Shown here one piece after another: positions 12,301-22,388 of a stretch of 64,000 nt of DNA. Made by a program: the position numbers and the translations under genes. The notes beneath the pieces are model-generated. The model was not told where the DNA came from. It ran no database searches and saw nothing but the letters and a program-made list of their open reading frames with translations. The DNA lies in the NCBI RefSeq assembly GCF_028640845.1, contig NC_080539.1, positions 303,462,016-303,526,015 of the forward strand. The letters are read 5' to 3'. Each line of letters begins with the position of its first letter. Position 1 is the stretch's first letter. This stretch comes from Ahaetulla prasina (lineage: Eukaryota > Chordata > Lepidosauria > Squamata > Colubridae).

Positions 12301-15300
12301 AGCCAATCAGAACAGAACAAGAAACCATCTCCACCACTAGGGGCCGCCACTGCCGGTGCAGGACATAACAGTTCACTTTTAAGATGAGCAAAACTGGGAA
12401 ACCTGTTGAGAACTTATCCTTGGGCAAGGAGAGAATTGAGGAGGAGGAGCACTCTTAGCACAGACTCAGTATAAAAGTCCTGACTTCCTGACCAGTTACA
12501 GAAGTAATAGTACTATTTTATTGTGGTGGCTTAATTGAGCCTTGGTGGTGCAGTGGTTAGAGTGCAGTACTTCTGCTGACTGCTGGCTGACTGCAATTCA
12601 AATCTCACCAGGCTCAAGGTTGACTCAGCCTTCCATCCTTCCGAGGTGGGTAAAATGAGGACTCAAATTGTCCTGTCCTAATGTTTTCTTTTTTTTATTA
12701 GTATCCTTTTCATGTATTTATGTTTACACTTGTAACTGTCATAAAATACATGCTTGACAAAATAAAATAAATAAAAAATAAAATAAAACTTCCTAGGTCC
12801 CCAAAGAAGCCCTTAGGTTTTACAGCCTAGAAGAGTCAGCCAGCATCACTTGATGTGATGTATCCAGAGTCAGAGAAAGGAATGGTAGAGCAAAGCACAT
12901 CCTGAATCAAGGAATGTGCCAAGTTAGCCTGGCTAAAAAGTACCAGTATCTATTTTTGGCATACAGGTAGGATTTTCAGCTCTTTCTAATTCCCCTCCCT
13001 TCCTCTGTTGTCCTTTCTTTCATCTAAATAGATAGATTCTTTAATCTAAATAGATAGATTCATCCATCTATTTATCAATTAGTTATTCTAGTACCACTAC
13101 TCATTTCTTTATGCAAAATATTCCCTTTCCATGGCAAATAAAATAATTGCACAGAGGATAGATTGGAATGGTCCTTTTCCCTACAAACTGCAGTGTACCC
13201 ATTATTCAATTACTATTCTTCAAAGATTTATTTGAATGCTGTTTTATCAACGGATGCTTTTTCCACAACAATTGCACGTTTCCTTTTTACGACTATTTCT
13301 CAATGTCATGCTTTCATTGTATTACCTCCCTTGACACATGAAGCCATAAAAGAGGAAGTAAAGAAGATTGCTCATTATTCTCCAACCTATTCCCTGAGTC
13401 AGATGAGGTCACCATTTTTTGAGATCCAGATTAACTATAGGATCCATAGCTTTTAAATACTCTTCAGTGCAAATATTTCATTTGCATATTGGACTCTTGC
13501 TGTGTTACACTCTCAAGACTCATTCCGTACCCAGCTATCACCTTGATTTTGTTGTAGGGGTGGGATTCTACCGGTTCGGGAGAAACGGTAACTCCGATGA
13601 TCATCTGGGCCCACCCGCCCGCCCGTGTACTTTACTTACCTTTATCTTCACAGCTGATTACTGCGGCAGAGCAGATTCCCGTGCCTCAGCTGTTTTAATT
13701 CTGTAGAACTAACACGGAAGGCAGTGGTGAAATTCAAAAATTTTCCCTACCAGTTCTGTGGGCGTGGCTTGGTGACCATGTGACTTGGTAGGCGTGGCTT
13801 GGCAGTCATGTGACCGGGAAAACCAACTATCACACTTTACACAAAAATAACACAAAAGCTACACAAATGACTGACACACAATGCAAAAGCAGCTGGACTT
13901 CACACAAAATGGCCTCTGCAACAAGCAGGAATCTCACAAAGTCACAGAGAGCTCAAAAACAAACTATCACACTTTACACAAAAATACCGGTTAGGGCAAT
14001 AGATAATTAAAAAATGCTTTAAAAAATAAAAAAATGTGCAGACGATCAGCTGTGCCGCGTGATCGTGGGAACTTTTTAAAAAACTTTTTAAAGCATTTTT
14101 TTACTACTGGTTCAGACTAACCAGTAGCATTTTCACTACTGTTTTGGGAGAACCACCCTGAACCGGTAGCATTTCACCCCTGGCGGAAGGTAATTTTTCA
14201 TTCAACTGTGCATGCGCGCGAAGCATGTGATCACCAAACCGGTTGTTAAACCGGAAGAATCCCACCACTATTTTGTTGTCCTGTATTTGCACACAAGATG
14301 AGCCAAGACTTATTACAAACATATTGCCCAAAATGTACCTCAATGGAGCAAGCCATAAGTGACCCTCTCTCAATGGCGTGCTTCATGATTTTGTATGTAT
14401 CTTTAGGAGCATCCTTTATCTCATAAAATTCTGTCACTCCTCCTGTGAAATCCTCCATGGCTTCTGTGGTGTTGCCTCCTTTTAATGCTTCATAGGACCC
14501 ATGAAGCCTGAAAAGGAACACGGAGAAAGTTAAATGACTCTCATTGTTAGGCTCTATCCACTTGTATATAGACCAGCTTTATTTCCAGACAGCAAAAGCT
14601 TATACTATAAGAAGAACTAGCTTCCTTCATAGATGTTTTCACTTATTAACCTTAACCATAAATAGATTTATTTGGTTTTGATTAATGCGTTCTATGAAGT
14701 CAGTCACTGCAGATTATAAGCCATAGTTTATTACTTATTGTCAGACATACATTATTGTCAGAAATTATGCAAAGACATAGTTCTCTGGGAAAGATGGAAG
14801 AAAAGGAGAGGATGACCAGCAGCATGATGGATGAACTTGGTTATAGTAGCAATGAGTACATCATTGGAAGGACCAGGCGAAGGACAGATCATCCTGGAGA
14901 AAATCTGTCTATGTAGTCACTAGGAATCAACTTGATGATAATGACGTTTATGTGCCATTCACTTGGATAATCATTATCAATATCTGACTACAACAATTGT
15001 GTAGAAATCATGACTCAAACTAATTAATCAGATGGAAACAGTAGGCAATTTGGCCAAGAAGCAAAGCACCCATTTTGTTTTATTGTGCAAAGCTACAGAG
15101 TGTAAGTTGTGCAGTATTTGCACAAATAATGGGACCGATGAAGCCCCCCCAAAAATAGAATTAACTTTATTGTAATCACTAGGTACCATGTTATGTGTGA
15201 AAACTGCTACTGTTTTATATCTGCATGCTTTGATCTCAGCATTAACAATAAACGGTATGTCATAGAAAAAGACTGAATGGACAAAATCTCTTTACTTTGC

Positions 15301-17996
15301 ATAAGCTTTTTCCAGTAATGCACTCCAGAATTCATTCTGTTGGGAGGATTTAGTGAAGACCAGACGTTTTCCATATGTTGGTAAACGATCATCGATAATA
15401 ACTTCCACCCAACTTCCATAACGCCAGAACTGGAAGATTTGAAGAAAACAAAATTAGAATTCACCACGGTAACAGCATAAGAAATAGATGCTATTTCTTT
15501 TGACCATAACAGCTTTTATTAATCAAAAGCTGGTTATATATTATAAAAGGGACTAGAATTAATGATTAATTTATAATAGGAAAATACACTTATCACTAGA
15601 AGGCGCTGCATGACTGGTTTTGTCCTATTTGGAACTCATCAGACACACACTACACTATATAGTTCAAACTCTCTATCAGAAATTAAACTCTTGAACCTTT
15701 GCATTTTAGATGACAATTTACATTGCTTTGACTTTAGCAACTCTCCAGATCTGTGTGCTTAATAGTTGCGGGAAGGCATATCCCCTATACAATCTATTGG
15801 AATGGTATATATGTGCAATCCATTTTCCTTTAAGGAAACTATCCATTTTCCTTTAAACTACACAGAAGTTATGCAGATATGGGGCACAGTTCTACATATG
15901 AGAACATACATATACTGCATTATTCTGACATTAACAAAATAGTGATTAATATAGGCTTTTTATTTCTGGGTGTACTTCTGAGTTGTTGTCTAATTAGTAG
16001 ATCATAGTGGAAATGCAGAAAGGAGCATCATCTTGGATGATGATATATACCTGGAAGTGAAAAATCCCGGCATAATCTTTTGTGAAGGTCTGGCCTTCTG
16101 GAATGACCCGAAACAACAATTTTTCATTCAGGGTCAGACAAGCAATGGCAGCCAGAAACCAACAATCCCCTGAAAGAAAAATAAACGGGGTTGGACAAAT
16201 TCAGTGTCAAAATGAAAAAGAATGCAAGCAACTGAATCATTAGACTTTATACCAGTGATCATGTTTTTGTTTTTCTTACCACATATATTAATTAGAAAGT
16301 GGTAACTGATAAATTAATTGGATAAACAAAATATTTTAAAACCTAAACAGCTGCAAAGAAAGGATTTCATACCTAGTTCTCCTTGACAAATGTCAGACCT
16401 ATTAGCTCCACCAAGGATAAAGCGTGGATTGTCACAGATTTCCTAGATAAAAGAAACACGCTGATGAGAAATACACAAACACACACAAACACACACACAC
16501 TCTCTCTCTCTTCTACTTCCATCATTAAGGATTGCAAAAAAAAAAATTGTCTGCCACTTGTGCAAACTTTTTGATGCTTTGTGATCAAAATAGTGCCTTC
16601 GGGAGGAATCAGTTCATACATATTGAAAGGGTTTATAAGCAACAACCTTAAAGTTATCTAAGTGATAACTCCAAAATGTAGCATTGACTTGTATAATCAG
16701 TTCACAGCAGGACTGAAAATACATGCAACATTTTCTTGATCAGAGGCTTCAGTTTCTGTATAAGAACTTCAGACTTTTTACTAGAGCATTGTTTCTCAAC
16801 CTTAGCAACTTTAAGACATGTGGACTTCAACTTCCAAAATTCCGCAGCCATCATAGCCCAGCTAACATAATCACACATCTTAAAGTTTCTAGGATTATGA
16901 GACACTGCTGTAGAACAAGCTGGTTACTATAAATTTGTCCATGCATCACGTTAGTGGAATAAGTTTTCTGGGTAGATAGTTCCCCATAACTTAGCCTATA
17001 GCAATGTTTCTCAACCTTGGCAATTTTAAGTTGTGTGGATTTTAACTTCTGGAATTCCACAGCCAGCCATTCTGGGAATTGAAGTCCACACATCTTAAAG
17101 TTGTCACTGTTGAGAAACATTGTCCTATGCCATGGATATCTACTGGATTTTGCTTTGTCCTGCCACCACATTGCCAGCTGCACTCCTTCCTTGCATCTGA
17201 CTCATGACACAGGGCATGTACAAAAGGGGTGGATCTCGCTGCACAACAACATATTGCTAAATTTGAGGGAGCAAGCAAATACGCTACCTCAAATTCTTGT
17301 TTTGCAGATAGTACTTTAAAATTATCTATGCTTTCTCACAGTGTCTTACTATACAAGAGTGCCAAAACCTTGTATGCCACAAAAAAGTGGCTACTAAAAG
17401 GTAATTTTTTAAATGATGGAAGTGAGAAATTATTATATGAAATTATATATATATATTATTTAAATATGTGTTAAATAATTATATTCATGAAATTCAGCTG
17501 TTCATTATTTTTTTTCTGACCTAGACTTCTTGTCTATGCCTTGGTTATTGACTGTAACTTTGCAATACACAATTCCAAGATCTGTCAAAGATTTCATTCA
17601 GAGATATTGTATACTGCTGCTTTTCCATTTGAAATAATATTACCTAGATGACTTGCAAATATTAACCATATGCTAATCTTTAGATCAGACAAGAGGCCTA
17701 CTCACTGATGGTCTTTTCCACTCAAATTTCACTGGGAGCCTTTGACTGAAGAAAAGGGAGCTGTCATTAGCTGGAAAATCTGGATCCTCATAAAGAATCT
17801 TCTTCTCAATGCACTTCTTATGAAGCTCATGAAAGGTTTTCTCCTTGACTCCAGTGATGGGCTGGTTGCGGCTGAGGATGGCAGAATAGATCCCTCCTGT
17901 TCCAGCACCTGTTTCTGTAGTTGTGGCAGCATGCTGACAGGAAATTGGTTCAGAGCCAGTCTTTTGAACCACAGTGCTACTGACAGGGGACGGCAT
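2582..17996 (-). CDS. CAPN3: CAPN3 (calpain-3), exons 1-10 of the gene, 3' part outside window
   Basis: Calpain-3 is the muscle-specific, Ca2+-dependent cysteine protease of the sarcomere. Ten coding exons are visible on the minus strand: 17706-17996, 16373-16442, 16051-16169, 15296-15429, 14339-14507, 5673-5804, 5010-5093, 3802-3887, 2909-2986 and 2582-2742. Together they give 1324 nt (441 codons plus 1 nt) without a stop. They cover the N-terminal NS segment, protease core PC1 with Cys123 (GDCWFLAA), the IS1 insert (exon 6), PC2 with His324 (GHAYSVTG) and Asn348 (LRNPWGQ), and the start of the C2-like domain ([10 protein letters not shown]). The triad is offset from human 129/334/358 exactly by the shorter NS (-6) and IS1 (-4). 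NS, IS1 and GANC synteny separate it from other calpains. Exons 11-24 (linker, IS2, EF-hands) would lie left of position 1. Intron 5 is swollen by transposons, and intron 8 has a GC donor. Confidence 0.95.
2909..2986 (-). CDS. CAPN3: CAPN3 coding exon 9
   Basis: This 78-nt exon has the human length. It encodes [20 protein letters not shown] followed by DGEFW. The acceptor is CTTGTAG and the donor GTAAAT. Confidence 0.93.
3343..3391 (+). repeat. (GT)n microsatellite
   Basis: This is an uninterrupted GT dinucleotide run in CAPN3 intron 8. Confidence 0.95.
3802..3887 (-). CDS. CAPN3: CAPN3 coding exon 8 (catalytic asparagine; GC splice donor)
   Basis: This 86-nt exon has the human length. It encodes [20 protein letters not shown] followed by NGAWSD, with catalytic Asn348. 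The exon must end at GATAG|GCAAGT to keep frame with exon 9, so the intron starts with GC. The nearest GT, four bases on, would shift the frame. Confidence 0.93.
4036..4774 (-). mobile_element. CR1 LINE fragment A (RT C-terminus and 3' end)
   Basis: The minus strand encodes an open reading frame at 4107-4748 with CR1 reverse-transcriptase C-terminal text ([48 protein letters not shown]). The 3' end is near 4036 (CCTTGGAGGCCTTCTAGTCC on the plus strand). It is 5'-truncated, in CAPN3 intron 7, in the sense direction of the gene. Confidence 0.92.
5010..5093 (-). CDS. CAPN3: CAPN3 coding exon 7 (catalytic histidine)
   Basis: This 84-nt exon has the human length. It encodes [18 protein letters not shown] followed by HAYSVTG, which contains catalytic His324. 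The acceptor is TTAACAG and the donor GTAAGT. Confidence 0.95.
5673..5804 (-). CDS. CAPN3: CAPN3 coding exon 6 (IS1 insertion, diverged)
   Basis: This exon encodes the calpain-3-specific IS1 loop, which in mammals contains autolysis sites. The acceptor TCCTAG has a good pyrimidine tract. The frame runs [20 protein letters not shown] and onward for 44 codons (human 48), with only a loose match to human IS1. The donor that preserves phase is CTG|GTCTGT. A stronger-looking CA|GTAAGA site 26 nt downstream would break the frame. Exon length is a multiple of 3, so skipping would be in frame. Confidence 0.82.
5904..6945 (-). mobile_element. CR1 LINE fragment B (longer copy of the same subfamily)
   Basis: This copy is nearly identical to fragment A over about 740 bp and extends 300 bp further 5' into the RT domain. 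The open frame runs 5975-6691 with two residues changed near [10 protein letters not shown]. It has the same orientation as A and lies in CAPN3 intron 5. Its 5' end abuts the 68-bp palindrome. Confidence 0.92.
6967..7034. repeat. 68-bp perfect palindrome
   Basis: Arms 6967-7000 and 7001-7034 are exact reverse complements with no spacer; the centre is GTTAAC. A second, imperfect palindrome (TTACTGAATAAAC/TTTATTCGGTAA) lies just to the left near 6938-6962. It lies between the truncated CR1 fragment B and unique DNA. Confidence 0.95.
7428..7545 (+). repeat. CR1 LINE 3' end remnant
   Basis: The text TTGGACAACCATTTGTCTGA and GGTTGGACTAGAGGACCTCC is the CR1 3' terminus, here on the plus strand. 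There is no coding content. Confidence 0.8.
7748..7959 (-). repeat. Gypsy 3' LTR
   Basis: This 212-bp LTR carries an AATAAA poly(A) signal on the minus strand at 7805-7810. It differs from the other LTR by A versus G in the ACCAACAG/ACCAGCAG stretch. Confidence 0.95.
8333..9325 (-). pseudogene. pol: Gypsy pol: integrase segment, frame-disrupted
   Basis: The frame contains the HHCC zinc motif (RGHPGIVRM then CHRCQ) and the DDE core: [18 protein letters not shown] and [10 protein letters not shown]. The C-terminal chromatin-binding part continues in another frame at 8031-8423 ([16 protein letters not shown]). The key catalytic residues are present despite the shifts. Confidence 0.87.
9366..9683 (-). 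pseudogene. pol: Gypsy pol: RNase H segment in a shifted frame
   Basis: This 105-codon frame carries [18 protein letters not shown] and [11 protein letters not shown], the RNase H core. It is displaced in frame from both the RT before it and the integrase after it. Confidence 0.85.
9500..11182 (-). pseudogene. pol: Gypsy pol: protease and reverse transcriptase, frame-disrupted
   Basis: One 560-codon frame holds the aspartic protease site (DTGS, about 11045-11056) and a Ty3/Gypsy RT with VPYFDDVLV (catalytic FDD at 10202-10216). The RT connection [11 protein letters not shown] and the RNase H entry ([13 protein letters not shown]) follow. The frame then shifts near 9640. Upstream, it is out of frame with gag. 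Confidence 0.88.
11377..12051 (-). CDS. gag: Gypsy gag (capsid-like) open frame
   Basis: The 224-codon frame starts at 12051 with [12 protein letters not shown]. It has retrotransposon-gag features: [15 protein letters not shown], the [19 protein letters not shown] segment and [19 protein letters not shown]. It ends in an acidic run. The zinc-knuckle region that should follow lies in another frame near 11230-11400, where only parts of a CCHC pattern remain (TGHIARVC). Confidence 0.88.
   Translation of the reverse strand: MASPQNFVPFNPVTESWEAFVARFECFLIANEYTNLSSERKRAYFLGFCGAEMFETAMTLMAPQSIHAGTWDDFMAKLKRHYAPTPSRIARRQLFYHRDQAEGESINQYVAALRKVARHCEFVDLDDYLLDRLVSGVRDERLKRRLIAKQDLTFQMALDEACASELATLSLADMPRGQSPQIAKGATIHFNKADPLYEEEEEEDAVHRLKEVKKPNTHAGDSLL
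12159..12370 (-). repeat. Gypsy 5' LTR
   Basis: This 212-bp LTR is the upstream copy for the minus-strand element. The GTTCA duplication follows at 12371. Confidence 0.95.
12536..12790 (+). mobile_element. Squamate tRNA-derived SINE (Sauria-type)
   Basis: The element starts GAGCCTTGGTGGTGCAGTGG, an A-box-like tRNA head. It continues through CAAATCTCACCAGGCTCAAGG (B-box side) and TTCCGAGGTGGGTAAAATGA, and ends in an AAATAAA-rich tail. Confidence 0.85.
13553..14275. repeat. Nested hAT-type MITEs
   Basis: Several copies of a GGTGGGATTC...GAATCCCACCA inverted-repeat family are nested here. An inner copy runs from CAGTGGTGAAATTC (13732) to TTTCACCCCTG (14180). The interiors carry GTGGCTTGGTGACC-type text. 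There is no coding content. Confidence 0.65.
14339..14507 (-). CDS. CAPN3: CAPN3 coding exon 5
   Basis: This 169-nt exon has the human length. It encodes [20 protein letters not shown] and later [13 protein letters not shown], just before IS1. The acceptor is TTTTCAG and the donor GTACAT. The following intron 5 is 8.5 kb. Confidence 0.95.
14800..14950 (+). repeat. BovB-type LINE 3' remnant
   Basis: The text GGAAGGACCAGGCGAAGGAC followed by a TAGTCACTAGGAATCAACTT stretch resembles the BovB 3' terminus. It is old and divergent and lies in CAPN3 intron 4. Confidence 0.55.
15296..15429 (-). CDS. CAPN3: CAPN3 coding exon 4
   Basis: This 134-nt exon has the human length. It encodes [19 protein letters not shown] and [14 protein letters not shown] of protease core domain PC1. 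The donor GTAAAG splits the last Lys codon (AA|G), which exon 5 completes. Confidence 0.95.
16051..16169 (-). CDS. CAPN3: CAPN3 coding exon 3 (catalytic cysteine)
   Basis: This 119-nt exon has the human length. It begins with [14 protein letters not shown], which contains the nucleophile Cys123, and ends with DYAGIFHFQ. The splice sites are CTTTCAG and GTATAT. Confidence 0.96.
16373..16442 (-). CDS. CAPN3: CAPN3 coding exon 2
   Basis: This 70-nt exon has the human length. It encodes [20 protein letters not shown] followed by GEL, leading into the active-site cysteine motif of exon 3. The acceptor is CTAG and the donor GTATG. It ends in phase 1. Confidence 0.95.
17005..17125. repeat. hAT MITE, family A-related (TTTCTCAACCTT ends)
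   Basis: The ends CAATGTTTCTCAACCTTGGC and the complementary GTTGAGAAACATTG flank a palindromic interior. Flanks are CCTATAG and CCTATGC. A more degraded relative lies at 16785-16910. Confidence 0.7.
17706..17996 (-). CDS. CAPN3: CAPN3 coding exon 1 (start codon, NS region)
   Basis: The ATG is at 17996-17994 and the exon carries 97 codons before a GTGAG donor. It encodes the CAPN3-specific N-terminal segment followed by the conserved [19 protein letters not shown] and [10 protein letters not shown] stretches. The human exon has 103 codons; the missing six are in the poorly conserved NS part. The Kozak context is weak (T at -3). Confidence 0.95.
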
Positions 17997-18587
17997 CTAG
18001 ATCAAACTGAAGCAAAACTATCAATTAAATTATAACAATTGAAAAAGAAACTAGGACCTGGAAGGAAGTGGGGGGAAAAAGAAGAAGAAATGGCGTTGCA
18101 CAATCTCTTCTGCAGACTGAGTTTTTTCCTCTTCCTTTTTTGCAAGACTTCAAACAATTTTAGGAAGATGGATGCCAGCGGGTTGTATAGATGTTGTCCT
18201 GAGGTTCTCACAATAGTTACTCTGTCCTTTCATGTTAAAATCCTCATTTTAGCAGGAAGCAAATTTGTAAAGTAACTTCCATCCCCGGATTCATGTGTGT
18301 GAGGGTAGCTGTGGCATGCTTTGTAAAGGTTGAAGTTCTGACGCTAAAAATAAACTCCTGGGAAGCATATTGGCATGGAGGAGGGGATGAGGAAAGATCT
18401 CTTCTCAGGGTTGGCTCTTTCAGTAAGATTGAGAGTGCAAGTGCAAATGCAAATGCCAGGGAACCTTACACAATATTTTAATCAGCATTTAGAAGTAACT
18501 CCATATCCAAAAATTACAGGATGATGTAACCTTATTCTGATACAATTCATTTTACAGTGATGCATCCAATATAGAGATGTGTTAAAC

Positions 18588-18676
18588 CAGGGGTCTCCAA
18601 CCTTGGCTTTGCTAGCTGAGGAATTCTGGGAGTTGAAGTCCACAAGTCTTAAAGTTGCCAAAGTTGGAGACCCCTG
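18588..18676. repeat. Palindromic hAT MITE, family A (truncated interior)
   Basis: The ends CAGGGGTCTCCAACC and GGAGACCCCTG are flanked by TGTTAAAC and TGCTAAAC, an 8-bp duplication with one change. Confidence 0.85.
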
Positions 18677-19003
18677 TGCTAAACGCAAGACAAGCCTTTC
18701 CAAAGAAGGAATATTGCTTCCTGATCATTTTTAATAAAAAAATGTTTAACAGAATAAAAACTATGCAAATTTTGAAAGAAAAAAGTAAGGGAGGAAAAGA
18801 ATAAGTAAGTGAAAAGTGTAAAAAAAGAAATAAAAATGTGAAAAAGAGGAGAAGAGAGAGGGAAGAAACAGTTTCCAATTTTTAAACAACAGTTACAAGT
18901 ACATTTATATTTTACACTCTCCCTCTTCCATAGTCTACTAATTTCTAAACATCAAATCCATACATTCATTTTTTCCAGCAAAAAGTCCATAAGGCATGTG
19001 AAC

Positions 19004-19178
19004 CAGTAATGGGTTTCTACAGGTTCACCCTGATTTGGGTGAACCGGTAGTGGCGGTGGCGGGAGGCTCCACCCACCCACCCAGACGTCAGAAGTGCTAT
19101 GCGCGAGCAAAGCAAGCATGCACATGTGCATGTTCCCAATTCCAAACCGGTAACAAAGGTAAGTGGAACCTACTACTG
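19004..19178. repeat. hAT MITE, family B (CAGTAATGGGTT ends)
   Basis: This element is bounded by CAGTAATGGGTTTC and GAACCTACTACTG, with exact 8-bp duplications ATGTGAAC on both sides. Confidence 0.85.
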
Positions 19179-19899
19179 ATGTGAACATAATCTGCTCTCA
19201 CATCAACTTTAAGTCCAAAATATTATAAAACATTTTTGATTCAGAAAATTAACTTCTAAGAAACTATGTGACTCCACAAAATAACTGAGTAGGATCTGGA
19301 AGAGAAATGGGACATTCTGGTGAATATAAGATAGTCCTTCCTTAGTTATGGGCTCCTTCCCCTCTTATCTCTTCAAATGCTATAATTTCATCAGTTTTTC
19401 CAGCTGTTTTTCCGCAGTCTTAGAAGCACCTGCTATGGCAACATCATGAACCAGACTTCCATATTTCCAATAACTGGCACGTTATGAGCAAGATTTCTGT
19501 CTGCTTGGATCTTAGAATCTTATAAAATCATAATCTGTTCATTTCCCAAAACTGTCTCAACTTGATGATGTCAGTAGTTTTTATTACATTCAAATCCAGA
19601 ACTCTGGCAAAGTTTCCAGTTAATAATTCTGGCAACTTTTTTTCTTCTTCCTATATATATATATATATGCTTATACCTCCTAATATTTACTCATATATAT
19701 GTTTATATACTATATAATCTTTTTATATGATGTTGTGACAAAATAAATAAATAAAATAAATAAATAAACTTGGTCATGACATTACTTGTAGTTGGTTGGT
19801 AAAATTTTTGCTGCAATCATTAATCAAATAGCCAACTGTTTTATGCTTTTCATTACAAAGGGAACATTTGCTGTTTGTTTCACCTTCATGAAATTAGTT

Positions 19900-20640
19900 G
19901 GCAAAGCTTGTTCCTGAGCCTCTTAACCAATACTATGTTAGTTTTTTAAAACCAGCTTTTCCTTCTCTGTATGGATTGTGCACGAGGACATGGGATATTC
20001 TGGGATTCCCACTTTTCTAATCACATTCCACAGCTGGATATGGTAACACAGTTGAGGGCTTTTCTATAACCAGTGAAATACATAACTTGCATCAGCAATA
20101 ATGTCTCTTATTCCTCAGCCTTTTCTAAAGCCAGGCTGAACCTCTGGCATCTTTCCTCTCCATGTAGTGCTTTAAGTTGCTTTGAATGATGCTAGGCATT
20201 ATTTTGAAATTAAGAATACTATACAACAGTTTGCATACATTGTCAACTTTCCTTTCTTTTATACTGGTATGCGGAATGACCTTTTCCAATCTGTTGGCTA
20301 GCATGGATGTTTGCTTTTTCTGGGAAACTGAAATGACTTTTGCATCTTGGATAACCTTGTTGGGAGTATATTCTCTTGATGTACACTCGCAGCATTCTTA
20401 ACTCATTCCTCCTGGTAATATTTTTAACTATAAACTTCCCAGAATTACTTTGTAGAATGAGATGGATGGCTCCACCACACTGAGATAGCATAGCAGGATT
20501 TGAGGGTATACCGTATAGGTTTCTGTATTCAGTGTCCATAATATCACTATTTGATTGCAAATGCTTTCCCAACCGACATATTTACTTCCACAGTCTGCTT
20601 CCTATTGGTATCTACTAATTTAGTTATTACAGGACCTGCG
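19900..20640 (-). repeat. Old non-LTR retrotransposon (RTE/BovB-like) remnant
   Basis: Minus-strand translation contains broken RT-like text such as LWNVIRKVGIPEY, and later a short frame (20243-20572) with GGAIHLILQSNSGK. It is interrupted by stops. The family assignment is tentative. Confidence 0.4.
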
Positions 20641-21685
20641 TATGTGGTTCTCTTGCAGCAGGAAATACTAGGAGCAACTTAAGCTCATTGGTATGGGAAG
20701 ACACAAGTGATTCAAATTACTGCACAGTTAGAACAGCACCCATGATATCTTTCTGCAACTTATGGAAGACTTTGGATACTTTCCTTCCCTGATTTATTCT
20801 AGTAAAAATTCAAGTCATTCTGGCAGAAGCACAAATGAATGGCTGGCAGTCATTTTGCCCTCTCATCTCCCAACCTTGCATTACTTGAACACTCTATGGC
20901 AGAGTAATCATAACATAATATCGTGGGTACTTTGAAATCCCTGTCAGCAGGGATTTTTTTTTGGTTAAATACTCTGTCATGCCGTCATGAATCTGATATG
21001 ATATCAATTGGATAAGAACTGGCTTTTGGTCCAGAACCAAATCCATACTCACATGTAGTGGTAAGTAAGTCTTACTGAAATTATGAATAAGGTCTTAAAT
21101 TTTAGAATTTATAATATTCTCCTTCCCTCTTTTTCTTTAACAGGGACCACACTTCAAAGGCTTTTTATAAATTTAAAGTTCATTTTTATTAGCTATCAAT
21201 TTGTTCCAATTGGTCCAAAACGTACCTTGAAACAATATTTACCTCAAGATTTAAATTATACAATTGCTATTTAGATGAAACCTTTATCATTTGGCAAAGC
21301 AATGAATATTTACGTATCCAAACTGCCAACCACAGTCGCTTTGGTGAGGTGGGTGGCTATGTATATTTAATTAATAAATAAAAATAAATAAAAATGAAAA
21401 TAAAAACTTAGGTTTTGAAAAAAAAATGCTCAACCATTAGGGTATCTTTTCAAAACAACAAAGGACTTGGAGCAAAAGATGTCCTGTAAAGGCAGGGAAA
21501 GGAACTTTACAATAAGTTAAATGGAGAAAAGAGGTTTTACTAAATTCAGAGGGGGTGGGGAGGGAGGGAGAGAGGGAGAGGGAGAAAGATATCTTAGTTT
21601 AATAAATGGTTGCTAAGTCACTACATGAGCCATGTGACTGAGAAAGCGGGATGCTAGGAAGATTACTTGTTACTGCCTCATTAAG

Positions 21686-21975
21686 GTAAAGGTAAAGGTT
21701 TCCCCGCACATATATGTGCTAGTCGTTCCTGGCTCTAGGGGCAGTGCTCATCTCCGTTTCAAAGCCAAAGAGCCAGCACTGTCCGAAGACGTCTCCCTGA
21801 TCATGTGGCCGGCATGGACCGTTGTTAGCTTCCTACCAAAGGTGGTCCCTATTTTTCTACTTGCATTTTTACATGCTTTCGAACTGCTAGGTTAGCAGAA
21901 GCTGGGATAAGTAACAGGAGCTCACCCTGTTACGCGACACTAGGGATTCAAACTGCTAAACTGCTGATCTTTTGA
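21686..21975 (+). repeat. High-copy squamate interspersed repeat (SINE-like)
   Basis: The stretch begins AAGGTAAAGGTTTCCCC and runs through CATGTGGCCGGCATGG, GCTTTCGAACTGCTAGG and GATTCAAACTGCTAAACTGC. I recognise it as a widespread squamate repeat but cannot name the subfamily. Confidence 0.65.
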
Positions 21976-22042
21976 TCTTAATCAGTTTCACACTGAAGAC
22001 TGTGCACTAAATGCACTAATTGATCTGAAAACGAATTGTTTA

Positions 22043-22388
22043 CAGGTAGTTCTCAACTTATGACTGCAATTGGAATCAGAACTTTTTGTCCTTTGTTAAA
22101 TGAATCATCACATGACTGTGCCCAAGTTTACAATCTTATTTGCTGCAGTTGTTAAGTGAATCTGGCTTCTCCCACTGGCTTTGCTTGTCAGAAGCCAGCT
22201 GAGAATGTTGTAAATGGTGATTGGGTTTCCCTCCATAAATACATGCCAGCTGCCAAGCACACAAATTGGGATCACACAACCCTGAGTATATTGCAACTGA
22301 AAGGACTGGTCTTAGGTCTCTTTTTCCCCAGCACCATTGCAATTTTGAATGGTCACTAAATGAAAAGTCATAAGTCAAAGACTACCTG
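22043..22388. repeat. MITE with CAGGTAGT...ACTACCTG ends (family C)
   Basis: The termini CAGGTAGTTCTCAACTTATG and the complementary ATAAGTCAAAGACTACCTG define an inverted-repeat element without ORF. Relatives are at 31304, 44508 and 61004. Confidence 0.75.

Larger units (their letters stand above)
7748..12370 (-). mobile_element. Ty3/Gypsy LTR retrotransposon, structurally complete, frames broken
   Basis: Two 212-bp LTRs (7748-7959 and 12159-12370) differ at one base. The element is flanked by the 5-bp duplication GTTCA at 7743-7747 and 12371-12375. On the minus strand it begins TGTTATGTCC and ends TATAATA, so the LTRs are TG...TA. A polypurine tract (AGGGGGAAAGAAG) precedes the 3' LTR, and the interior starts with TGGCGACGAGGACTGAGG, a possible primer site. 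Gag, protease, RT, RNase H and integrase follow in order, but the frame changes about five times. It lies in CAPN3 intron 5 in gene-sense direction. Confidence 0.95.
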
